35,768 nt of DNA from G020353115 sp964389685 (GTDB lineage Bacteria; Bacteroidota; Bacteroidia; Bacteroidales; VadinHA17). Shown here piece after piece: positions 17,652 to 26,200 of this stretch. Position 1 is the stretch's first letter. Every line of letters begins with the position of its first letter. The position numbers were made by a program, and so were the translations under genes. The notes below the pieces were generated by a model. The model was not told the DNA's origin. It did not search any database and worked only from the letters and a program-made list of their open reading frames with translations. The stretch covers positions 1 through 35,768 of the forward strand of contig CAYMFM010000040.1 of NCBI GenBank assembly GCA_964389685.1, written 5' to 3'.

Positions 17652-18080
17652 ATGTCACATAAAAGAGTATATAATAAAAAACTAAAACCTCTTGCCCGCC
17701 AGCTAAGAAAAGAAGGAACTAAAGGAGAAGCCATTCTATGGAAATATGCATTGCGTGCCAAAAAATTGAAGGGATACCAGTTTAACAGGCAATTCCCCGT
17801 TGGCGAATATATTGTAGATTTTATTTGCAGGAAACTTCAATTGATAATTGAAATTGATGGATCGACCCATAATTTTAGAGGAGTTGATGATTTTAAAAAA
17901 CAAAAGTTCTTAGGGGAATTGGGCTTTACGATACTTAGATTTACTGAAGGGCAAGTGATTTACAGAATTGATGATGTAGTTGGTGAGATATATAATTCAA
18001 TGGAAAAAATAGAAAAAGAAAATAAAATCCCCCTTGATCCCCCTTTTTCAAAAGGGGGACAACGGAAAGGTGGAAATTAA
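17652..18080 (+). CDS. DUF559 (Vsr-like) endonuclease-domain protein
   Basis: 142 aa. The DUF559 domain covers about 14-118. Features of the PD-(D/E)XK/Vsr-like nuclease fold are visible: FNRQFPVGEYIVDFIC with D56, LIIEIDGSTHN with E67, D69 and H73, and FTILRFTEGQV near the end. Family members are predicted DNA nucleases related to very-short-patch-repair endonucleases; function here is inferred. The last 18 or so residues (KIPLDPPFSKGGQRKGGN) and the stop codon are encoded by the downstream copy of the repeat (starting 18021), so the repeat has become part of the gene or replaced its original end. The gene is AT-rich compared with the GH genes on either side. It starts 21 bp after repeat copy 1 ends. 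It may be a passenger or driver of a repeat-bounded mobile unit. Confidence 0.85.
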   Translation: MSHKRVYNKKLKPLARQLRKEGTKGEAILWKYALRAKKLKGYQFNRQFPVGEYIVDFICRKLQLIIEIDGSTHNFRGVDDFKKQKFLGELGFTILRFTEGQVIYRIDDVVGEIYNSMEKIEKENKIPLDPPFSKGGQRKGGN

Positions 18081-18469
18081 TTTGTCCCCCCTGCCTGCCC
18101 ACCTTCTCCGCCAGCCGGCGGATACGGCGGGGAACCCGGCAGGCAGGCTTGGTGAAGCCCGTCCGAATGGCGTAGCCGGGCGGAGGGGACTATATGGGGA
18201 TTGGTGTAAGAGAAAAGAAATCCCCCTTAATCCCCCTTTNNNNNNNNNNNNNNNNNNNNNNNNNNNNNNNNNNNNNNNNNNNNNNNNNNNNNNNNNNNNN
18301 NNNNNNNNNNNNNNNNNNNNNNNNNNNNNNNNNNNNNNNGGGGACTATATGGGGATTGGTGTAAGAGAAAAGAAATCCCCCTTAATCCCCCTTTTATGTT
18401 TAAGGGGGACAACATGAATAAGGAAGGTGACTCGTCCCCCTTAGCAAAGGGGGAATTAAAGGGGGATTG
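18021..18469. repeat. Palindromic repeat unit around the DUF559 gene, copy 2 (contains assembly gap)
   Basis: Block A (18021-18090) overlaps the 3' end of the nuclease gene. Block B is split: its first 55 bases appear at 18185-18239 before the N run and again at 18340-18394 after it. Between A and B lies a GC-rich insert, 18091-18184, with CCTGCCTGCC (18090-18099) and GGCAGGCAGG (18138-18147) as arms. Block A copies are exactly 620 bp apart. Beyond 18469 a further related hairpin (CCCCCTTTTAAAGGGGG, about 18512-18528) follows. Confidence 0.85.
18240..18339. other. Assembly gap of 100 N
   Basis: The 55 bases before the gap (18185-18239) are identical to the 55 bases after it (18340-18394). 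The gap is therefore best read as an unmerged contig overlap. Removing 155 bases would leave one block B. Confidence 0.95.
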
Positions 18470-18637
18470 AGGTAATGAGGGAAAAATCCCCCAGTTCCAC
18501 TGCGGCTTGATCCCCCTTTTAAAGGGGGAGAACGAAAGGGAGAAATGGGATCATGGATCGTTGCGGGTTATTTGTTAGAAAGATTTAGTATGGTAAAACG
18601 ACAAAACAAGGGACGTAATGAAAATCATCATGCCGAT

Positions 18638-18665
18638 GTAGAGACGCCATGCATGGCGTCTCTAC
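18638..18665. repeat. Perfect 28-bp palindrome at the start of the cotH gene
   Basis: The arms GTAGAGACGCCATG and CATGGCGTCTCTAC abut with no loop. Palindromes of the form GTAGAGACG...CGTCTCTAC are frequent dispersed repeats in several phyla (from memory). It contains the ATG (18656) that best fits the signal peptide of the following gene. Confidence 0.85.
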
Positions 18666-20941
18666 GTCATTGCATAAATTTCCTATGCAAAATCTTCAGG
18701 TTACATGCATTGGGATTTTGCATCCTGTTTGTATTTGCTATCCCTGCCACTTCCCAGATAAATGAGGTTGACCACTGGGAAACCGTTATCTATGATTACG
18801 AAGAGTGGAGGTACCTGGTAGGTACGTATGAACCGGATAGCGACTGGAGAACTCTCTCTTTCGATGATTCATCCTGGTCACTTGGGCCCGGTGGAATAGG
18901 ATATGGAGACGATGACGACCGGACAGATATTTCACAGGAACCCGGTTTTGAAATTCCTTACCCTTTGTCGCTTTACCTGAGAAAGAAATTCACGATTTAC
19001 GATACTTCTGTTATCCTGCTTGCTGCGCTGAATATCGACTTCGATGATGCATTTGTTGCCTATATCAATGATGTGGAGGTCGCCAGGGTGGGTGTCGGAG
19101 CTGTCGGAGACCATCCCGCCTATAATCAACCTGCCTATGAGCTTCACGAAGCCACCATGTACCAGGGGCAGGATCCGGAATATTTTATGATCAACAAAGA
19201 AATGATGAATGATTGCCTGGTGGAGGGAGAGAATGTACTGGCAATCCAGGTTCACAACTACAACAACACCTCCTCCGATATGTCATCCATTACCTTTTTT
19301 TCTGTCGGATTAAGTGACGCTTCCTCCTATTATTCACCAGTCCCTGGCTGGTTCAACCCACCGGAAGTGTTTACTTCTTCAAACCTTCCCATTGTTGTGA
19401 TCAATACCCATGGCCTTCCAATCGTTAATGAACCACGTGTTTTTGTGGATATGGGAATTATTGATAATGTTCCGGGACAGCGGAATAACATCACGGATCC
19501 GTACAATGGATACAATGGAAAGATCAATATCAGACTACGGGGATCATCCACACTGGGTTTCCCCAAAAAATCCTACCTTTTTGAAACCCAGGATTCATTT
19601 GGTCTGAACAACAACGTTTCACTGATTGGGATGCCGGCAGAAAACGATTGGATCCTTTATGCCCCTTACTCGGATAAAAGCCTCATCCGGAATGTGGTAA
19701 CCTACGATTTGGGAAACAGGATGGGAAGCTGGGCTCCCCGCTGCCGGTTTTGCGAGTTGATCGTAAATGGGGATTACAGGGGAGTTTATGTGCTGATGGA
19801 AAAGATCAAACGGGATGATAACAGGCTGGACATAGCAACCCTGCTGGAAACCGATATTTCGGGAAATGAACTGACCGGAGGATACATCATCCGGATTGAT
19901 AAAACGGACCAACCCGATATCGTTGGATGGACATCCTACCCCAATCCTGCACCTTCTTACCCGGATTATACACCGCTCTTTTTTCAATATTACTATCCAA
20001 AACCGGAAGACCTGAGACCTCAGCAGGCAGCCTATATCCAGGCTTTTGTTCTGCAGCTCGAGAGTACGCTCAGCAGCACATGGTTTACTGATCCGCTTAA
20101 CGGGTACCGAAAGTATATTGATGCCGGGTCCCTTATCGACCACTTCATCATGCGCGAACTGTCAAAGGAGATTGACAGCTACCGGTTCAGCACATTCATG
20201 TACAAAGAGAAGGATAGTGACGGTGGGCGCCTGCACCTTGGACCCATCTGGGACTTTAACCTGGGGTACGGCAATGTGAATTACGGTGATGCGGAGAGAG
20301 CCTGGGAAACCGACGGATGGATCTTCGATAAGTGGAGCAGGATTTATTGGTGGAAACGCCTGTTTGAAGATCCGCTGGTGATCAACCGCCTGAAATGCCG
20401 GTGGGAAGAGCTCAGACAGGGACCTTTTCATGCCGATTCGGTGACCGCTTTAATCGATTCACTGGTGGTTCGCCTCCAGGAAGGCCAGGAACGTAATTTT
20501 AACAAGTGGAAGATCCTGGGAACCTATGTATGGCCCAACTACTTCATCGGAGACACATGGGAAGAGGAAATCACCTTTTTTACCAACTGGATCACCGCAC
20601 GGTTGGCCTGGATGGACGCAAACATGCTGGGGCATTGTAACCCCACTGGAGTGGATGGTGCGTATAACCTCGCTGATATCGATGTCTATCCGAATCCGTT
20701 TGACAAGGAAATCCGCTTTAGCATTAACACACCGGAATCCGGAAGAATCAGTGTCAGGATCTATAATGTGCTGGGTGAAGAGGTGAAGGTGCTGAGCCAT
20801 ACCTCAGATCCTACGGGGCAAACGGAAATTATATGGAACCCTGTTGAAGATCCTGGCGGGATCCTGCAGGCAGGTATCTATCTCTACATCATCGAACTGA
20901 ATGACCATACCATCGGCTCCGGAAAGGTTGTGAAACGATGA
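18656..20941 (+). CDS. CotH-family secreted protein with T9SS sorting domain
   Basis: 761 aa from 18656. The frame is open to an ATG at 18545, with another ATG at 18590, but these give very long n-regions. From 18656 the N-terminus is a normal signal peptide ending FVFAIPATSQ. An N-terminal beta-rich part (DWRTLSFDDSSWSLGPGGIGYG, about residues 60-85) resembles galactose-binding-like folds. The CotH domain covers roughly 260-640: LRGSSTLGFPKKSYLFE, NDWILYAPYSDKSLIRNV, GVYVLMEKIKRDDNRLDI, and GPIWDFNLGYGN with D533 at the metal/ATP-binding position of CotH kinases. A T9SS sorting domain ends the protein (VYPNPFDKEIRF to VVKR). CotH proteins are atypical secreted kinases in spore coats; the target in Bacteroidota is unknown. 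No operon partner is apparent. Confidence 0.85.
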   Translation, partial: ASLRHCINFLCKIFRLHALGFCILFVFAIPATSQINEVDHWETVIYDYEEWRYLVGTYEPDSDWRTLSFDDSSWSLGPGGIGYGDDDDRTDISQEPGFEIPYPLSLYLRKKFTIYDTSVILLAALNIDFDDAFVAYINDVEVARVGVGAVGDHPAYNQPAYELHEATMYQGQDPEYFMINKEMMNDCLVEGENVLAIQVHNYNNTSSDMSSITFFSVGLSDASSYYSPVPGWFNPPEVFTSSNLPIVVINTHGLPIVNEPRVFVDMGIIDNVPGQRNNITDPYNGYNGKINIRLRGSSTLGFPKKSYLFETQDSFGLNNNVSLIGMPAENDWILYAPYSDKSLIRNVVTYDLGNRMGSWAPRCRFCELIVNGDYRGVYVLMEKIKRDDNRLDIATLLETDISGNELTGGYIIRIDKTDQPDIVGWTSYPNPAPSYPDYTPLFFQYYYPKPEDLRPQQAAYIQAFVLQLESTLSSTWFTDPLNGYRKYIDAGSLIDHFIMRELSKEIDSYRFSTFMYKEKDSDGGRLHLGPIWDFNLGYGNVNYGDAERAWETDGWIFDKWSRIYWWKRLFEDPLVINRLKCRWEELRQGPFHADSVTALIDSLVVRLQEGQERNFNKWKILGTYVWPNYFIGDTWEEEITFFTNWITARLAWMDANMLGHCNPTGVDGAYNLADIDVYPNPFDKEIRFSINTPESGRISVRIYNVLGEEVKVLSHTSDPTGQTEIIWNPVEDPGGILQAGIYLYIIELNDHTIGSGKVVKR

Positions 20942-21189
20942 TGTAAAAAATCAGTTATTGGGTTAGTAGTGTAGTAGGTTAGTGAGTCGATTGTTTTAAA
21001 GCTAACTACAATGTACTCACTTGCGCTCACCGGTGCGCTTTGAAATCCATCCAAGTTGCCTATCTCTTCCTCCGAAGATTAGAAGGATTTTAGAGAGTGC
21101 CTATGGCTCAAACCTTTTTTGGTAAACACGAAAGCATGTTGGTCGATTGCCTATGCGGTCTGGCCTGTGCGGCCCACTCCGAGGTAACT

Positions 21190-21232
21190 GAGCGACTCTT
21201 CCGAAGGAATGCCTTCGGCAAGAGAGTCGCTC
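21190..21232. repeat. Nested palindrome with 10-bp arms
   Basis: GAGCGACTCT (21190-21199) pairs with AGAGTCGCTC (21223-21232), with inner CCGAAGG / CCTTCGG arms at 21201-21207 and 21212-21218. It lies in the gene-free stretch 20942-21374, between the convergent cotH and DUF1684 genes; apart from palindromes I see nothing coding there. Confidence 0.7.
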
Positions 21233-21285
21233 TCCATTGGTCCATCTTCTTACGAACCTTTTCGTTTAAGCTGTAATAAATGTAG

Positions 21286-21305
21286 GTCGACTCTCCCGAG
21301 TCGAC
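21286..21305. repeat. Perfect short palindrome
   Basis: GTCGACTC, four-base loop TCCC, GAGTCGAC. It shares the GACTC core with the larger palindrome at 21190 and is part of the same palindrome cluster. Confidence 0.6.
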
Positions 21306-21334
21306 TTTCAGGTGACTTGAAAACCTGCCGTTAC

Positions 21335-21353
21335 CCTGCCTGCGGCAGGCAGG
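21335..21353 (-). terminator. GC-rich palindrome just after the DUF1684 gene
   Basis: CCTGCCTGC, one central base, GCAGGCAGG. It lies 22 bp beyond the stop codon of the minus-strand gene ending at 21375 and may help end transcription, although no T run follows. The same arms occur around the insert at 18090-18147, so it may be a dispersed repeat. Confidence 0.4.
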
Positions 21354-21374
21354 AGGTTAACGACCACCGGTTTT

Positions 21375-22465
21375 TTAATGATGGTATCCGAATCCCTCCA
21401 CTGTTTGTTCACCTGCCATAATCCGGATGGAAAGAATATTTTCCTTCGGTGGTAATGGGCAGGTTGCATACAGTGTAAACGCACAGGGCGGATTGTATGC
21501 CCGGTTAAAATCAATGGTATAATTCCCCTCCTCATCCGGTTGATCAACAGTCAGAAAACGGCCCCCACCATAAGTTTCCAGTCCTGAGGTTTCATCACCA
21601 AACACCAGGAATAAGTGATCGGGATCCCCCATGGGATAGAGGGTTAGTTCCTGTTCTTCGAACCGAAATATTAACAACCCGGGGACAGGAGATTCCTCGA
21701 CCATTCCAATGGCATTGGGGACTTTGATGGTTATGGGTTGAATAAATGGTTCAAAGGTTGCTGTAACTTTCCAGGCCAGATCCGGCGGGAAACAGGGAAT
21801 ACTATCCAATTTCCCGATATTGGGGTGATTGTAATCACGTAAACGAATTCCGTATTTGTCCCCCCGTTTAATGATAAACCACGCCAGTGAGTCCAGGGTT
21901 AACAGAGTAGGATCACCTGAAACATCCGGTAAAAGTTCCATCTCATGAATGAGTAGCCCTTCATGTATTACATTGACAGCTTCATTACCAATGAACCTGA
22001 TCCTGTCCTCTTTCAGGATGATTATCCCAATATTTGCAGGAGCAACCGAAGGGAAAATAATATTGTTTGATGAGTCACTTCCGAAACGGTTNNNNNNNNN
22101 NNNNNNNNNNNNNNNNNNNNNNNNNNNNNNNNNNNNNNNNNNNNNNNNNNNNNNNNNNNNNNNNNNNNNNNNNNNNNNNNNNNNNNNNNNNCAGGAGCAA
22201 CCGAAGGGAAAATAATATTGTTTGATGAGTCACTTCCGAAACGGTTTTCCCCCTCTTCCAACCAGAATAGACCGGCAAGGTTTAACCATCCTTCAGGCCC
22301 TTTGAGTGAACTGATTCTGTTTTTTCCCCATTCATTGTATGAGGTAAGATATTCCTCAAATACCTGATCATTTTCCCCGGAAGAACAGGATGTTGTTGCC
22401 TGTAAAATGGGAAGAATGATCCATGTTATGACTAAAAAACGGGTAAACCGCCAACAAGTTTTCAT
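21375..22465 (-). CDS. DUF1684-family lipoprotein, interrupted only by an assembly gap
   Basis: The N-terminal part (22465 downward) starts MKTCWRFTRFLVITWIILPI and has lipobox ATTSC. It carries the DUF1684 hallmark GPEGWLNLAGLFWLEEGENR FG. The C-terminal part contains LAWFIIKRGDKYGIRLRDYN and ends GEQTVEGFGYHH. The two parts sit in different frames across the N run. Removing the 100 N and one copy of the duplicated 55 bp (155 in total) puts them in one frame, with no stop between; the joined stretch reads ...NNIIFPSVAPANIG IIILKEDRIRF.... The restored protein is about 311 aa from this start, the family's normal length. An upstream ATG at 22504 is in frame but gives a poorer signal. Function of DUF1684 is unknown; it is widespread in Bacteroidota envelopes. 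So this is not a pseudogene. Confidence 0.85.
22092..22191. other. Assembly gap of 100 N inside the DUF1684 gene
   Basis: The 55 bases 22037-22091 are repeated exactly at 22192-22246 on the other side. As at 18240, this marks an unmerged contig overlap. Confidence 0.95.
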
Positions 22466-22708
22466 CGTCAATTTATTTGCCGTTAAGATACTAACTTTAT
22501 TCATTTTACAAACTTGCTCACCGGGTGACTTGGAAACACTCGGTCAGTTTCATGATTTCGTTTAGTCATCAGCTGCGTATGGAAAGAAATTCCATCCCAG
22601 CGGGGGATACATTCCCAACAATCAGCAGGAACGTGCAAAATATCCCCCTCTTGGAGGGGGAAAGGTCCAGAGGACCAGGGGGAGGAGTTTTTGTTGCATC
22701 CGTTTTAT

Positions 22709-22798
22709 CCGTCAGACCGCCAATCGGTCAGACGGGGTGATCTTCTCGTACCACGACTAAGTGCAGGCCTGTGCAGTAGCAAGATCGTGGTACGAGTT
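22709..22798. repeat. Two-palindrome repeat module, copy 2
   Basis: Palindrome 1 is CCGTCAGACCG (22709-22719) with CGGTCAGACGG (22725-22735). Palindrome 2 is CTCGTACCACGA (22745-22756) with TCGTGGTACGAG (22785-22796), a perfect 12-bp stem with a 28-nt loop. Order and ends match the module at 11194-11298, while loop sequences differ. It lies in the gene-free stretch 22505-23251. Confidence 0.8.
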
Positions 22799-22809
22799 AA
22801 TGAATGATT

Positions 22810-22890
22810 CAACCCCTTCAGGGTTGGTTAAAAGACCATTAGACCACCGGTTTCACCGGTGGTTATTCATTGTTCAATCCCTCCAGGATT
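22810..22890. repeat. Array of three small hairpins, cluster 1
   Basis: In order: CAACCC-CTTCA-GGGTTG (22810-22826), ACCACCGGT-TTC-ACCGGTGGT (22843-22863) and AATCC-CTCCA-GGATT (22876-22890). All three types recur with small changes at 26655-26849. It continues the palindrome-rich DNA after the two-palindrome module; from 22891 to 23281 I see only minor palindromes and no gene. Confidence 0.7.
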
Positions 22891-23281
22891 TAATCCTCCT
22901 TCTTCGCACACTGTCGCCGTAGCTTTAGCGTAGGCGCCCGGTCGGCGGATTATTCGCTCCCGCAATCCTATCGCACCAGCTGTTCATGAGGTTTTCGCAA
23001 ACGTTGTTTGCTCAAACGTTCGGCGGATGAGAAGCGTGGTTTAACCTGCCAGCCGGCAGGCTGGTTCCCTGCAGCTTGCTGCGGAAATTAGAGTCCAGAG
23101 TTTGCTCGGGGCTTGATACCAATTTGATCGGTTCTGAATGCCGGGGTAATGAACATTTTTGTTATTCTGATCAACTATTTGGTGGAACAAAATAACAAAC
23201 ATTGGTACAAAAATTGCATGGAGAATAGGGCAAAAGACAAACTAGATTGTATTGAATTTTAACAGTTTAAACAATAAGATT

Positions 23282-26200
23282 ATGTCAATCAAAGGTATTT
23301 GCAGAAGACTTCCTGGCAGAATCCTTTTGATGTTTTGGATTGTCATAATGTTTTCACAGGGTATTTCATTGGCACAGGATTTTGGAAGGAATAAACCAGC
23401 GTATAAGCTGTTTGATTATAAGGTGTATGAAACACCCCATTTTGAAATTTACCATTATCTTGAAAATGATTCATTGTTGGATGAATTTGCGCGGAGAAGC
23501 GAGGAGTGGTACCGGATGCACTTACGGGTATTGAAGGACACCATTGAGGAAAAGAATCCCATCATTTTCTACGCAAATCATTCCGATTTTCAGGAAACGT
23601 CAGCCATCTCCAGCACAGTAAGTGTTGGAACAGGTGGCGTTACGGAAGCGTTAAAGAGAAGGGTGATATTACCCGTTGCTGCCACCAATGCGCAAACGGA
23701 TCATGTTCTCGGGCATGAGCTGGTTCATGCTTTCCAGTACCACATGATAATCAGTGGTGATTCAACCAACCTGAATAACCTGAATAACCTTCCATTGTGG
23801 ATGGTTGAAGGGATGGCCGAATACCTTTCCATTGGCAGTGTGGACCCACACACAGCCATGTGGATACGGGATGCTATATTGAATGATGATTTCCCCACAC
23901 TCAAACAACTTTCTCAAAATTACCAGTATTTCCCTTACCGGTGGGGACAGGCATTCTGGTCAATGGTAGCCAAGGCGTGGGGAGAAGAGGTAATAGCTCC
24001 CATCTTTTTGGAAACAGCAAAACACGGGTATGAGTATGCCATAAAAAAGTACCTTAATATGGATGCTGAAACCTTTTCAGCATTGTGGAAAACTTCAACA
24101 GAAAATTACTACCGCAACTTTTTCAGGGATTCGATCGATCTTCTTGCAGGTGAGAAGATCCTCTTTGCCGGAAATGCAGGTGATATGAACCTTTCACCCT
24201 CCCTCAGCCCAGATGGAAAACAGGTCGTGTTCCTCTCCGAGAGAGAGGTGGTCTCACTGGATCTTTTTCTTGCTGATGTTGAGACGGGAGATATCGTCAG
24301 GAAACTGACAAAGGAGGTGCATTCCCATGAGGTGGATGCACTGAATTACATTGAATCTGCCGGTACATGGTCACCGGATGGTTCCCGTTTTGCGTTCAGT
24401 GTTTTTGAGAAAGGTGAAAACCGGCTGGTTATTCTGAACGCCAGGGATGGGAAAATGCTGGATCAAATTTCTATTCCGGGTGTCCCTGCATTCAATCATC
24501 CATCCTGGTCCCCCAATGGTGAGAGCATCCTTGTTGCCGGAATTGTTAACGGGAAAAGTGATCTCTACCGGTATTATTTCGAATCCGGAACGGTTGAACA
24601 GATTACCGATGACCGGTTTTCTTATATCCACCCTGCATGGTCACACGATGGAAGATACCTGGTGGTTTCAACAGATAAACGCGAAAAAGAGACACCCTAT
24701 GCCAATTTGAATTTTAACCTGGCATTGATCAATCTGGAAGATGAAAACCGGATCGAGATACTTCCCGTCTTTCCTGGTGCAAAGAACGTAAATCCACTCT
24801 TTTCTGCCGATGGAAAAAAGATCTATTTCCTTTCCGATTGTGATGGATTCAGGAATCTCTATCTCTATGAACTGGAGACAGGTGATGTCTACAGGCTGAC
24901 CGATTACCTTACAGGTATTTCCGGAATTACCAGCTATTCACCGGCGATCAGTATAGCCCGGGAAAGTGATGAAATTGCCTATTCCTATTATTTCAACGGG
25001 AAATACAGTATCTATAAAGCAAATCTGTCTGATTTTGAAATGGTTAAGGTTTCACCGGATCAGCTGGATTTACGTGCCGGAACCCTCCCTCCGGCAATTG
25101 AAGTTCGCCAGAACCTGGTGGATGCTAATCTGAAAGACAGGGAAAGCTACTGGATTAAGAACCCGGAATTGTTTGTTGAGAAGAAGTATAAACCCAAATT
25201 CAAACTGGATTACATATCCAATGTCTCTGTAGGAGCAGCTATTAATTCCAACCGTATGGGAACAGGTATGGCCGGAAGTGTATTCGCCATCTTTGGTGAT
25301 ATGGTGGGTAACAATCAGATGTATGTATCGCTGGCTATCAACGGTGAGATATATGATTTTGGCGGACAGGTTGCTTACATGAACCAGAAACGGCGGCTGA
25401 ACTGGGGAGGCTCAATCTCCCATATCCCATACCAGTATGTCACTGCCGGCATTCAATATAACGATACCCTTCCCGTTGATGACGGATATTATCTGGTTGA
25501 TAAAATAGTAATGGACCAGATCAGGCTGTTTGAAGACCGGATCGCAGCGTTTGCTTACCTTCCGTTTTCTACGACCAGAAGAATGGAATTCGGAGCATCC
25601 CATGCCTGGTATTATTATCGCATCGACCGGTGGGAAACCATTTACGATTCATATACGGGATATTACATGGGACAAAAGAGAAAAAAACTGGATGCCCCCG
25701 ATGGGTTTAATATGCAGCGACTCGATCTTGCCTATGTAACAGACAACTCTGTCTTTGGATTTGCCTCTCCTTTATCGGGTCACCGGAGCCGATTCCAGGT
25801 GGAGAAATATTTCGGTGAGTTTGGTTATTTTACCACCTATCTTGATTTTAGAAAGTATTTTCGGATCAAACCCGTAACACTGGCAACCCGGGTGCTTCAG
25901 TACGGAAGATACGGCCGGGGTGCTGAGGAAGGGATGATGAATCCGCTATACCTGGGATATCCCTGGTTCATCAGGGGGTATGATAACAACAGCCTGTATG
26001 AGAACATGTCGATTGAGGAGATGAACTATGTGGCTAACCAATTGTATGGTAGCCAGATGGTTCTCGGAAATGTCGAACTCAGAATTCCGGTAACGGGACC
26101 TAAACGAATGGCACCCATCAAACTGAACTCCATCATGTCAGAATTATCACTCTTCCTGGATGCCGGTATGGCCTGGTTTTCGGATAATGACCTCTCTCTT

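Noticed and set aside
17414..17662. Open frame across repeat copy 1
   Set aside because: It reads only repeat sequence (IPLFQKGDNGK type peptides), which appears again after the nuclease gene.
18034..18417. Open frame across repeat copy 2 and the N gap
   Set aside because: It depends on reading through N and repeat sequence; not a gene.
17401..18530. Possible CRISPR array
   Set aside because: Repeats are palindromic and few, with unequal spacing and a gene between them; there are no uniform spacers and no cas genes.
21375..22465. DUF1684 gene as a pseudogene or two genes
   Set aside because: The break is the N gap; removing the duplicated 55 bp and 100 N restores one frame.
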